NCBI GenBank assembly: GCA_027438535.1
Contig: DAIAMA010000021.1
Span: 1 to 11,578 of the forward strand
Direction: 5' to 3'
DNA from: a bacterium
GTDB lineage: Bacteria > Pseudomonadota > Gammaproteobacteria > Burkholderiales > Thiobacteraceae
Length of the DNA stretch: 11,578 bases
Part shown: positions 1 through 6,626 of the stretch, in pieces
Layout: the number at the start of each line of letters is the position of its first letter
Numbering within the stretch: position 1 is the stretch's first letter
Notes under the pieces: model-generated
Seen by the model: the letters and a program-made list of their open reading frames with translations, nothing else
Database searches by the model: none
What the model was told of the DNA's origin: nothing
Translations under genes and position numbers: made by a program

Positions 1-120
1 AAATGGGAGCATTACCAATCGCGGAAAGTGCCGCCCGCCGCGCCTCTCCCTATACCACCGACACCGAATGCGCCAGCCCAAGGCGCCGCACCTGCACTCG
101 CGCCGCCCGCAAAGCAGTAG
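1..120 (+). CDS. 3' end of an unidentified gene (Pro/Ala-rich tail)
   Basis: The first plus-strand frame is open from the window edge to a TAG at 118-120. It gives 39 residues that begin KWEHYQSRKVPP and continue as a Pro/Ala-rich, probably disordered tail ending in PPAKQ. Only three bases separate this stop from the stop of the convergent DUF2173 gene, which suits a compact chromosome with two real genes meeting head-on. The fragment is too short and too low in complexity to name the protein. It could be a chance open frame, since GC-rich DNA has few stops, but the charged/aromatic start followed by a Pro/Ala tail is typical of a genuine C-terminus. Confidence 0.4.
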   Translation, partial: KWEHYQSRKVPPAAPLPIPPTPNAPAQGAAPALAPPAKQ

Positions 121-123
121 CGC

Positions 124-456
124 TTATTCGTGCGCCGCTTCGTCCAGTGCCGCAAGAACGGCATTAACCGCGGCGTCCTTGTTTTCCACCATGGCCACGA
201 TATTGGCGACCGACAGTACACTCATCTGCGCGCCTTTGACCACCCAGCCGCGCGCCGGTGTCCAGCCGTTCATTTGCGAGAACAGCGAAAACACATCGCA
301 GTTGCCCGAAATCATGCGCCGGTACCACAGTGCGAATCGCGCCAGATTCGCCATCATGTCCTCGGAGATGAGCCCGGCGGAATCGATCACCGTCCCATCG
401 TCTTGAAAGCGGCAAACCGCCACCACGCCATCCAGCACCAACAGGCGTCTTAGCAT
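124..456 (-). CDS. DUF2173 family protein, third gene of the triplet
   Basis: A 110-residue soluble protein of the DUF2173 type, function unknown. The family pattern is visible: an N-terminal LLVLDGVVAVCRFQDDG hairpin (about 5-21), a central helix with MANLARFALWYRRM (about 35-48), a helix with VFSLF (55-59), then GWTPARGWVVKG (64-75) and a hydrophobic strand VLSVANIVAMVENKD. This alternation of strand, helix and strand resembles the Roadblock/LC7 fold; that is an inference, not a match I could test. The ATG has AAGGAG five bases upstream (462-467), overlapping the TAA of the preceding DUF2173 gene, so the two are almost certainly translated from one mRNA. It has two cysteines (15, 53), against six in the first gene of the operon. 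Its C-terminus is short and alanine-rich. Confidence 0.8.
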   Translation of the reverse strand: MLRRLLVLDGVVAVCRFQDDGTVIDSAGLISEDMMANLARFALWYRRMISGNCDVFSLFSQMNGWTPARGWVVKGAQMSVLSVANIVAMVENKDAAVNAVLAALDEAAHE

Positions 457-465
457 CGCCGCTCC

Positions 466-810
466 TTATGCGCCATAGGCGGATAGCGCGGCGAATGCCG
501 CTTCGTAATCCGCATCGCGATTTTTTACCACCACGCCATGATTGCGGCCCACCACCGCGGACCAATCCAGCCCGACCAAGGAAAATCCTTGGATCGGCTC
601 GAACCCGCTTTGACCGGTCAAGGCTTCCCAGCCGCGCGCTTCCATGGTGGCGATCGCCATATTCGCGACACAGGTGTGTGCCAGCAGATCCAACACCTGT
701 GGCGTCAACTCGGAGCCTTCTTTCACTTGGTGCGCTTTTAAATCGCCCCTATCGTCGTACTGAAAGGCGGCGAGCGCGCCCGGCACCTGCATCAAATTAT
801 CTAAGCTCAT
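466..810 (-). CDS. DUF2173 family protein, second gene of the triplet
   Basis: A 114-residue protein and the most typical DUF2173 member of the three. It opens MSLDNLMQVPGALAAFQYDD, followed by a GDLKAHQVKEG strand and a helix containing the family-like LLAHTCVANMAIATM (42-56). Then come GFEPIQGFSLVG (69-80), equivalent to GWTPARGWVVKG and CKPVQGWVVHG in its neighbours, and VVGRNHGVVVKNRDADYEAAFAAL. No signal peptide or membrane segment is seen, so it should be cytoplasmic. The ATG has AGGAG (816-820) five bases upstream. It lies 9 bases before the third gene and 47 bases after the first, all on one strand, consistent with one operon. The biochemical role is unknown; a regulatory or scaffold role like Roadblock proteins is possible from the predicted fold only. 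Confidence 0.85.
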   Translation of the reverse strand: MSLDNLMQVPGALAAFQYDDRGDLKAHQVKEGSELTPQVLDLLAHTCVANMAIATMEARGWEALTGQSGFEPIQGFSLVGLDWSAVVGRNHGVVVKNRDADYEAAFAALSAYGA

Positions 811-857
811 TGCATCTCCTGCTTGAATATGGCGATATACCGCACGGCCAGCGGCAC

Positions 858-1262
858 TTAATACAGCTTCTCGTTCACGTCGCCGCCCAGCTTGGCGTAC
901 ATATAGACCAGGGGATTTTCCTCGATGTCACCCACCTTGGCGCGCATGATGGTCATGACATCGTTCAGCAAGCCCCGCGTATTGCGGCAAAAACAAAAAT
1001 AGTTGCCCACCACGCATACCGAGACATCCTTGCCATGCACCACCCAGCCTTGCACCGGCTTGCAGCCGCAATTCTCCGCGAAAGCGGAAAAAATTTCTGC
1101 CTGCATATTGGTCATGAGCGTGTTCGAGCGGCACAAAATCGAGGCCATGCGCGCCAATTCCGGCGACATCTCCCCTTTAAATGAAAAACGGTCGCCGCGA
1201 TAAGCGTATTCTCCCGCGGCAATGACACCGGGAATCGCCAAGAGCTGGGATATAATGCGCAT
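858..1262 (-). CDS. Cysteine-rich DUF2173 family protein, first gene of the triplet
   Basis: A 134-residue DUF2173-like protein and the promoter-proximal gene of the minus-strand triplet. Family features: LLAIPGVIAAGEYAYRGD (7-24), a helix ELARMASILCRSNTLMTNM (35-53), IFSAFAENCGCKPVQGWVVHG (57-77) and a strand VSVCVVGNYFCFCRN (80-94). It differs from its neighbours in six cysteines (44, 65, 67, 83, 90, 92), including two CxC pairs (65/67 and 90/92), and in a C-terminal extension of about 25 residues ending GGDVNEKLY. CxC pairs often bind metal or undergo redox chemistry, but the family has no role known to me and the residues could be structural. The start is set by AAGGAG (1267-1272) four bases before the ATG. 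The RDD gene diverges from it across a gap of about 70 bases. Confidence 0.78.
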   Translation of the reverse strand: MRIISQLLAIPGVIAAGEYAYRGDRFSFKGEMSPELARMASILCRSNTLMTNMQAEIFSAFAENCGCKPVQGWVVHGKDVSVCVVGNYFCFCRNTRGLLNDVMTIMRAKVGDIEENPLVYMYAKLGGDVNEKLY

Positions 1263-1330
1263 TTTTCTCCTTCCCCGACGCGGATAACGGCTACCTCGCC
1301 GACCGCACTGCGCTGAAATATGTGATCCAC

Positions 1331-1765
1331 ATGATAGAGATTAACGCAAAAAGTGCAACACCCGCGACGCGCACGCCTACCCTGGCGCGCCGTCTATTCA
1401 GCATGCTGTATGAAACATTGGTGCTGGGGGCGGTGTTATTCGGCGCCACATTCGTTTTTATTCTGCTACGTAACCCGCAGGCGCCGGGCGCCATGCCATT
1501 TTTTCAAGCCTATCTGCTGCTGGTCATGCTGGCTTTTTTCACCTGGTTCTGGACGCACGGCGGGCAAACGGTGGCGATGAAAGCCTGGCGCTTCCGGGTG
1601 GAGCGCAGCGACGGTCAAGCCCTGGGCTTTCCGCAAGCATGCTGGCGCTTTGCGCTGGCATGGCCGAGCATACTGAGCGTGCTTGGCATCCTGTGGGCCC
1701 TATTCGATCGCGACAAACAATTTCTGCACGACCGTCTGGCCGGCACGCGGCTGGTGATGGTTTAA
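1331..1765 (+). CDS. RDD family membrane protein
   Basis: A 144-residue inner-membrane protein of the RDD family (PF06271 type). After a short polar N-terminus comes TPTLARRLFSMLYETLVLGAV, where the arginine of the RDD signature lies at the start of the first membrane helix. A second hydrophobic helix (AYLLLVMLAFFTWFW) is followed by HGGQTVAMKAWRFRVERSDG, equivalent to the family's GqTxGkxxxxxxVvxxdG, and the C-terminal WALFDRDKQFLHDRLAGTRLVMV matches the usual hDxLxgT ending. Substrate and function are unknown; some relatives have been linked to ion exchange, which cannot be read from this sequence. The start is uncertain: neither ATG 1331 nor an in-frame GTG at 1322 has a good ribosome site. 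The gene converges on lptG and shares a TTAA with it. Confidence 0.8.
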   Translation: MIEINAKSATPATRTPTLARRLFSMLYETLVLGAVLFGATFVFILLRNPQAPGAMPFFQAYLLLVMLAFFTWFWTHGGQTVAMKAWRFRVERSDGQALGFPQACWRFALAWPSILSVLGILWALFDRDKQFLHDRLAGTRLVMV

Positions 1766-2835
1766 CGCCGTTCCAGCCATCCCAAGACCCCCGCCGCCGC
1801 CATGAAAAACAGCAGCGTCGGAGAAACCGCGCTCCATAACGGCGACCAATCGAGCAACACGCCCAAGTTGGCGAACACCCGGTTAAACAAGTAGTACGAT
1901 AAGCCGAGCATGATGCCCGCGAATACCTTGCCGCTCACTCCGCCAGCGCGCGCGTGCATGAAGGCGAATGGCAGCGCCATCAGCATCATGACCAGCGTCG
2001 CGAACGGATAAACCAGCTTGTTCCAGAGTGCGATCTCGAAGCGCGAGGTTTTTTGCTTGTTTTCGCTTAAATGCCGCACATAAAAATACAAATTCCATGC
2101 GGACATCTGTTCCGGCACCACCAGCAAGACGCTCAACATGTCCGGGTTCAACACCGAGTTCCAGTACGCCTGCGGCAAATGCGTAACGCGTGTGCTCATG
2201 CCCTCGAATCGCGTTTGCTCGACATTGCTCAATAACCAATTACCTTCTTTCAAATATTTCCCCTCCTGCGCAAAGCTGATGGTGCGCAAATGGTAGTTGG
2301 GGTCGAATTCATAGATCTTAACGCCGATCAGGGTAGAGTCCGGCAGCACTTCCTTCACATTCACGAAGCTCTCTCCGTCTTTCACCCACAAGCCGGAACG
2401 GAATTCTTGCGCCACCACCGTGCTCATCGCCCGAATCCGCAATTGCGTCGCGATGCGCTCGCTGGGCGGTGCGATGAATTCGCCCACCACGAAGGTCAAT
2501 AGGACGAACAACGAACCGGCGCGCAGCAGCGACCAGGCAATGCGCGACGCCGATAAGCCCGAGACGCGCATCACGGTAATTTCCGAATGCTGCGCGAGCT
2601 GCACCAGCGCATACAAGGTGCCGATCAGCGCCGCGATCGGGAACAATTCATAGATATGGCCGGGTATTTGCAGCGCGACATACAGCAACATCGGCAGCAC
2701 GCCGTAATGACCCTTGCCCAGGCTTTCCAGCTCATGCAGCAAATCGAGAAAGCCAAACAACACCAAGAGCGCGGCAAACACCAAGAGCGTGCCGCCATAC
2801 ACTTCGTGCGCGATATAGCGGTTAAATACCTTCAC
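1762..2835 (-). CDS. lptG: LPS export ABC transporter permease LptG
   Basis: Inner-membrane permease that with LptF and the ATPase LptB2 extracts lipopolysaccharide from the inner membrane and feeds it to LptC-LptA-LptD. The GTG at 2835 gives 357 residues, close to the 360 of E. coli, beginning (M)KVFNRYIAHEVYGGTLL. The frame stays open further upstream, but that extension lies inside lptF. Membrane helices fall at about 12-31, 45-80 (two) and 100-122; the periplasmic jellyroll domain at about 125-265; and three more helices at about 283-355. SEITVMRVSGLS (84-95) is the coupling-helix motif that contacts LptB. The GTG overlaps the TGA of lptF as GTGA, which implies translational coupling. lptA, lptB and lptC are not in the window, as is usual. 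No separate promoter is needed. Confidence 0.95.
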   Translation of the reverse strand: MKVFNRYIAHEVYGGTLLVFAALLVLFGFLDLLHELESLGKGHYGVLPMLLYVALQIPGHIYELFPIAALIGTLYALVQLAQHSEITVMRVSGLSASRIAWSLLRAGSLFVLLTFVVGEFIAPPSERIATQLRIRAMSTVVAQEFRSGLWVKDGESFVNVKEVLPDSTLIGVKIYEFDPNYHLRTISFAQEGKYLKEGNWLLSNVEQTRFEGMSTRVTHLPQAYWNSVLNPDMLSVLLVVPEQMSAWNLYFYVRHLSENKQKTSRFEIALWNKLVYPFATLVMMLMALPFAFMHARAGGVSGKVFAGIMLGLSYYLFNRVFANLGVLLDWSPLWSAVSPTLLFFMAAAGVLGWLERR

Positions 2836-3914
2836 TTGCGTATCCAACCCCACAGCGATGCCAAGGTCTGCCGCCGATAGTAGAAAATAGTGGTCAGCAA
2901 CAGCATGACCAGATGCACGCTCCACACCCCGGCCCACGGCGCCACTTTGCCGGATTGCCCCCAGGCCTGGGCGATCGACAGCAGATTGTTATAGATCATG
3001 TAAATCAGCAGCGCCGCGACCAAATGAAAAGCGCGTCCGGAGCGCGGATTAAAATGACTCAAGGGAATCGCCAGCAGCACCAATAGTATCGCGCTCACGG
3101 GTAGGCTCAAGCGCCATTGCAGCTCGGCGCTTTTATCGCGATCGGATTTGCGCAACAACTCGGTCGTGGGCACCGCTCTCACGCTCGGCGCGCCGAGCCT
3201 GACCTCATAGGGCTCGATCCGCACCGTATAACGCTGAAACTGCATGATGCGGTAATCCGCCCGTCCCGCCAGGCCTTCATAGCGGCGGCCATTATCCAGC
3301 GCGATAAACCGGTCGCCATTGTGCGCGAGCAATTGCGAGCCCTGCTTCGCCACCATGATGCCGAAGCGGCCGTTCTGCTCCGAGCGCACGAAGATGTTTT
3401 TCACCATGGCATGGTCGGTGCCGAGACTTTCGACGAAATACACCCGATCGGCTTGCTTCGATTCCTTGAATACGCCGGGCGAGATCGAGGAAATATCCTC
3501 GCGGCTTTCCAATTGTTCGCGGTATTCCGCGCTTTTGCGCAGCGCCCAAGGCGCCAGCACGAAGCTGACCACCGCGATAAAAAGAATAATCGGGCTGCTC
3601 AAGGTCATTACCGGCCGCACCCAGGCGGTAATGCCCACGCCCGCAGTCTGCCACACCACCATCTCGTTATCGCGCGTCATGCGCGCCAACGTGAGCAGCA
3701 CCGAGGTGAACAGCGTCACCGTGAGCAACACCGGCAATACCCCTATCGTGCCGAAACCGAGAAACGTCAGCACCGCCTCAGGCGCCAATACGCCCGCCGC
3801 GGCTTGGCCGAGATAACGCACCCACTGCGTCACCGCGGTAATGGCGAGCAGCACGATAAACACCGCCAACATGGTGACGACGAGTTCTTGAATCAGGGCG
3901 CGCCGATAAATCAT
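2832..3914 (-). CDS. lptF: LPS export ABC transporter permease LptF
   Basis: Partner permease of LptG in the LptB2FG lipopolysaccharide extractor. It has 360 residues (E. coli LptF has 366) and the expected order: helix 1 at about 10-28 after MIYRRALIQELV, two helices within about 45-76, coupling helix DNEMVVWQTAGV (82-93), helix 3 at about 102-123, periplasmic jellyroll at about 130-262 with FVESLG, RYEGLAGRADYRIMQFQRY and similar strands, then AELQWRLSLPVSAILLVLL (263-281), NPRSGR (289-294) and two further helices. The ATG at 3914 is supported by homology, yet the minus strand upstream has no Shine-Dalgarno sequence; it reads TATCTCCTTAT, the complement of one. The gene is divergent from pepA, an arrangement also found in E. 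coli, and forms an operon with lptG. Confidence 0.95.
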   Translation of the reverse strand: MIYRRALIQELVVTMLAVFIVLLAITAVTQWVRYLGQAAAGVLAPEAVLTFLGFGTIGVLPVLLTVTLFTSVLLTLARMTRDNEMVVWQTAGVGITAWVRPVMTLSSPIILFIAVVSFVLAPWALRKSAEYREQLESREDISSISPGVFKESKQADRVYFVESLGTDHAMVKNIFVRSEQNGRFGIMVAKQGSQLLAHNGDRFIALDNGRRYEGLAGRADYRIMQFQRYTVRIEPYEVRLGAPSVRAVPTTELLRKSDRDKSAELQWRLSLPVSAILLVLLAIPLSHFNPRSGRAFHLVAALLIYMIYNNLLSIAQAWGQSGKVAPWAGVWSVHLVMLLLTTIFYYRRQTLASLWGWIRK

Positions 3915-3928
3915 ATAAGGAGATAACT

Positions 3929-3958
3929 TTGACTTTTAGGGCCGGAATCGCGAATAAT
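3929..3958 (+). promoter_or_regulatory. Putative sigma-70 promoter for pepA
   Basis: TTGACT (3929-3934) and AATAAT (3953-3958), each five of six bases of consensus, are separated by 18 bases. They would start transcription near 3965 and leave a leader of about 45 bases before pepA. A perfect dyad overlaps the -10 box. The assignment is by pattern only. Confidence 0.45.
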
Positions 3959-3962
3959 TCCG
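3943..3962. promoter_or_regulatory. Inverted repeat, possible operator between lptF and pepA
   Basis: CGGAAT (3943-3948) and ATTCCG (3957-3962) form a perfect 6-bp dyad with an 8-base spacer in the 96-base gap between the divergent lptF and pepA starts. The right arm overlaps the predicted pepA -10 box, so a protein bound here could control pepA and perhaps lptFG. A weaker palindrome, CTCAGT-TTT-ACTAAG, follows at 3969-3983. I do not recognise the dyad as the site of a known regulator. Confidence 0.35.
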
Positions 3963-3995
3963 TAACCACTCAGTTTTACTAAGTATTCAATGGAT

Positions 3996-4002
3996 AAAGG
4001 AG
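3996..4002 (+). promoter_or_regulatory. Ribosome binding site setting the pepA GTG start
   Basis: AAAGGAG lies eight bases before the GTG at 4011. This strong match, together with the conserved MEFSIKSGSPEKQ N-terminus, decides in favour of GTG as the pepA start codon. Confidence 0.8.
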
Positions 4003-4010
4003 TTTGAAGC

Positions 4011-5501
4011 GTGGAATTTAGCATAAAAAGCGGCAGTCCGGAAAAGCAACGCTCCGCCTGCGTCGTCGTCGGCGTGTTCGAAACACGCAAACTGACCCTG
4101 GCCGGCGAAATGATAGACCGCGTGGCGAAAGGCTACTTGTCCGACATCCTGCGCCGCGGCGACATGGAAGGAAAATGCGGCAGCACGCTGCTCTTACACA
4201 ATGTGCCCAGCACCTTGTGCGACCGCGTATTGCTGGTGGGTCTGGGTAAAGAGCGCGATTTCCGCGAGAACGAATACCGCCAAGCGCTCAAGGCCGCGAT
4301 CAAGACCCTGAACGAAACCGGCTCGATGGAAGCGGTGGTCTACCTCACCGAGCTCGGCGTCAAAAAGCGCGATGTGGCGTGGCGCATCGAACAGGCGGTG
4401 ATGGTGGCGATGGAAGCGGTATACCGCTTCGACAAACTCAAAAGCAAACAGGACGAAGTGCGCCGGCCGCTGCGCAAGCTCACCTTATCCGTACAACGCC
4501 GCAATGAAATCGCGGCGGCGGAAAACGCCGTCATTAGCGGCCAAGCCATTGCCCACGGCATGAATCTGGCGAAAGACCTGGGCAACCTGCCCGGTAATGT
4601 CTGCACCCCGAGTTATTTGGCCGAGCAGGCGAAGGGCTTGGGCAAAACCTACAGCCTGAAAGTGGAAGTATTCGACACGCCGGAAATCGAAAAACTCGGC
4701 ATGGGCTCCTTTCTTTCCGTGGCCAAGGGCAGCCGCCAGCCGCCGAAGCTGATCGTGCTGCACTACACCGGCGGCGCGAAAAAAGCCCCGCCGGTGGTGC
4801 TCGTGGGCAAAGGCATCACCTTCGACGCTGGCGGCATCTCGCTCAAGCCCGCCGGCGAAATGGACGAGATGAAATACGATATGTGCGGCGCGGCGAGCGT
4901 ATTGGGCGCCTTCAAGGCCATCGCGCAAATGCAACTGCCGCTCAATGTGATCGGCATCATCCCCACTTGCGAGAACCTGCCCGACGGCGCCGCCAACAAA
5001 CCGGGCGACGTGGTCACCTCGATGTCCGGTCAAACCATCGAAATCCTCAACACCGATGCCGAAGGCCGCTTGATCCTGTGCGACGCGCTCACCTACGCCG
5101 AGCGTTTCGAGCCGCAAGCGGTGGTGGATATCGCCACCCTTACGGGCGCCTGCGTTATCGCGCTGGGCCATCACGCTTCGGGCCTGTTCAGCAACAACGA
5201 GCCGCTGGCGCGCGAGCTGCTGCACGCCGCCGACGCCGCCTATGACCGCGCCTGGCACATGCCGCTGTGGGAAGATTACCAGGAACAATTGAAGAGCAAC
5301 TTCGCCGACATGGCCAACATCGGCGGCCGCGCCGGCGGCTCGATCACCGCCGCGTGCTTTCTGTCGCGCTATGCCAAGAAATACGACTGGGCGCATCTCG
5401 ACATCGCCGGCACCGCGTGGAAATCCGGCGCGGAAAAAGGCGCCACCGGCCGGCCCGTGCCTTTACTCACGCATTTTTTAATGAAGCGCGCCAAGACGTG
5501 A
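4011..5501 (+). CDS. pepA: Leucyl aminopeptidase PepA (M17 family)
   Basis: Cytosolic dimetal aminopeptidase that removes N-terminal leucine and other residues from peptides. In E. coli PepA is also a DNA-binding accessory factor for Xer recombination and the carAB promoter. The 496-residue product has an N-terminal domain (about 1-165) and the M17 catalytic domain. The metal and active-site residues are intact: VGKGITFDAGG with Lys267 and Asp272, Lys279, Asp290 in MKYDMCGAAS, and NTDAEGRL (347-354) with Asp349, Glu351 and Arg353. They sit three residues below E. coli numbering. The start is a GTG with a strong ribosome site. It lies 10 bases before holC, as in E. coli, and is divergent from lptF. 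Nothing suggests loss of function. Confidence 0.97.
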   Translation: MEFSIKSGSPEKQRSACVVVGVFETRKLTLAGEMIDRVAKGYLSDILRRGDMEGKCGSTLLLHNVPSTLCDRVLLVGLGKERDFRENEYRQALKAAIKTLNETGSMEAVVYLTELGVKKRDVAWRIEQAVMVAMEAVYRFDKLKSKQDEVRRPLRKLTLSVQRRNEIAAAENAVISGQAIAHGMNLAKDLGNLPGNVCTPSYLAEQAKGLGKTYSLKVEVFDTPEIEKLGMGSFLSVAKGSRQPPKLIVLHYTGGAKKAPPVVLVGKGITFDAGGISLKPAGEMDEMKYDMCGAASVLGAFKAIAQMQLPLNVIGIIPTCENLPDGAANKPGDVVTSMSGQTIEILNTDAEGRLILCDALTYAERFEPQAVVDIATLTGACVIALGHHASGLFSNNEPLARELLHAADAAYDRAWHMPLWEDYQEQLKSNFADMANIGGRAGGSITAACFLSRYAKKYDWAHLDIAGTAWKSGAEKGATGRPVPLLTHFLMKRAKT

Positions 5502-5511
5502 GGCCTTCCTC

Positions 5512-5937
5512 ATGACCCGCATCGACTTCTACACCAAAGTGGATGACAAGCTGCGCTTCGCCGGCAAGCTGTGCGTGAAAGCCCTGTCGCAACAACTGCG
5601 GGTCAATGTGTATGCTTCGGATGCCGGCTTGGCCGAGCGTTTCGACCGGCTGCTGTGGACGCAAAACGCGACCGGTTTCATCCCCCACTGCCGCGCCGAT
5701 CATCCCCTAGCGCACGAAACACCGGTGCTAATTCATGAACGCGAGGGCGCATTGCTGCACGATGCGCTGCTCATCAATCTCGATGCGGCTTGGCCGCCGT
5801 TTTTCAGCCGCTTCGAGCGCGTCATCGAAATTGTGAGCACTGACGCACAGGACGCGACCGCGGCGCGCGAACGCTTCCGCTTCTACCGCGACCGCGGCTA
5901 TGCGCTGCAAACCCACGACATGGGTGCCGGCAAATGA
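5512..5937 (+). CDS. holC: DNA polymerase III chi subunit HolC
   Basis: Chi subunit of the clamp-loader complex; with psi it links the DNA polymerase III holoenzyme to single-strand binding protein. The 141 residues (E. coli 147) show the chi pattern: IDFYTKV start, KLCVKALSQQLRVNVY (19-34), DRLLWTQNATGFIPH (45-59), PVLI (71-74), INLDAAWPPFFSRFERVIEIV (88-108) and a C-terminal RFRFYRDRGYALQTHDM (121-137) after the conserved AARER helix. The start at 5512 follows the pepA stop by 10 bases, with GAGG at 5500-5503 as a modest ribosome site. Its TGA overlaps the next ATG as ATGA, so the following gene is probably translationally coupled. pepA-holC-valS order is conserved from E. coli. Confidence 0.93.
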   Translation: MTRIDFYTKVDDKLRFAGKLCVKALSQQLRVNVYASDAGLAERFDRLLWTQNATGFIPHCRADHPLAHETPVLIHEREGALLHDALLINLDAAWPPFFSRFERVIEIVSTDAQDATAARERFRFYRDRGYALQTHDMGAGK

Positions 5938-6611
5938 GCGAGGCGCGCGATAATGTGCTGGATAAGCTGGATGCGCTGCTCAAAAAACACGCCGCGACCG
6001 AGCCCGATATTCCCGTCCTCACCGACATTCTGGAGCCGCCGCAGATCGATCTCGGCGCCATCCCGGTACTCACCGAAGAAGTCGCACCTACACCGTTCCA
6101 AGCGTTGCAGGATGCCCCGCTGGAATTGGATCTCGTGCCCGAGCCGGTGCACGATGAACCGGCTCGGCAGCAAACCGAAACGGTGCTGGCGCGGCTCGAA
6201 GCCGTCGAAGCCGAAGTCCAAGCCGATATCGATGCGCGCATCGCACGCGCTCAGAGCGTGCCCGATCACGCGCCTTCGATCGAAATTCCGCCCCATGCGC
6301 ACTATGTGCCGCTGCCGCTCACCCAGATGATCGAACCCAGCGTCCCGCCCGCCATGCTGCCGGAGGAGACCATCAAGAAAATCGCCGAATTGATCGAAGC
6401 CGATATCGCGCGCGTTCTCAAAACCAGCTTGCATCAAGCCCTGTCGCAAGAACTGGACGGCATGCTCAACAACGCGCTCGATAAAGCCCTCTCCAGCATG
6501 CTGGATCAATTCATGATCCACATGGAAGACGTGGTGCGCAGCTCCATCGCCGACGAATTGCAGAAACAACTCGCGCCGTTCAAGCGTCCGGCGCCGACGA
6601 ATAAATCCTGA
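5934..6611 (+). CDS. Acidic, proline-rich protein with helical ends, between holC and valS
   Basis: A 225-residue soluble protein whose function I do not know. Layout: a short N-terminal amphipathic helix (VLDKLDALLKKH, 8-19); a long Pro/Asp/Glu-rich stretch with repeated motifs DIPVLTDILEPP (25-36), AIPVLTEEVAPT (42-53) and a degenerate LPLTQMIEP (127-135); a predicted helix around ETVLARLEAVEAEVQADID (82-100); and a C-terminal helical bundle (about 141-215). It has no signal peptide or membrane segment. The start overlaps the holC stop (ATGA), so it shares the pepA-holC transcript; valS follows after 50 bases with its own -10 box. A gene in this slot with PVLT-type repeats also occurs in other betaproteobacteria; from memory it resembles proteins labelled DUF2486 in Burkholderia, unverified. 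An adaptor or scaffold role is a guess. Confidence 0.8.
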   Translation: MSEARDNVLDKLDALLKKHAATEPDIPVLTDILEPPQIDLGAIPVLTEEVAPTPFQALQDAPLELDLVPEPVHDEPARQQTETVLARLEAVEAEVQADIDARIARAQSVPDHAPSIEIPPHAHYVPLPLTQMIEPSVPPAMLPEETIKKIAELIEADIARVLKTSLHQALSQELDGMLNNALDKALSSMLDQFMIHMEDVVRSSIADELQKQLAPFKRPAPTNKS

Positions 6612-6626
6612 TTCTTTCCGCTCCGG

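Noticed and set aside
468..1184. Plus-strand open frame of 238 codons opposite the DUF2173 genes
   Set aside because: The three minus-strand genes have ribosome sites and mutual similarity; the plus frame has Arg/His-rich shadow composition.
1251..1256. TATAAT on the plus strand ahead of the RDD gene
   Set aside because: It lies inside the start of a DUF2173 gene and no -35 box is found at 16-18 bases; the nearest candidate, ATGACA, is 23 bases away.
3117..3926. Plus-strand open frame of 269 codons opposite lptF
   Set aside because: It is the complement of a clearly identified lptF and is full of His/Arg runs.
4485..5396. Long minus-strand open frame (303 codons) opposite pepA
   Set aside because: It lies wholly inside pepA, is His/Arg/Gly-rich and low in motif content, as expected for the complement of a GC-rich gene.
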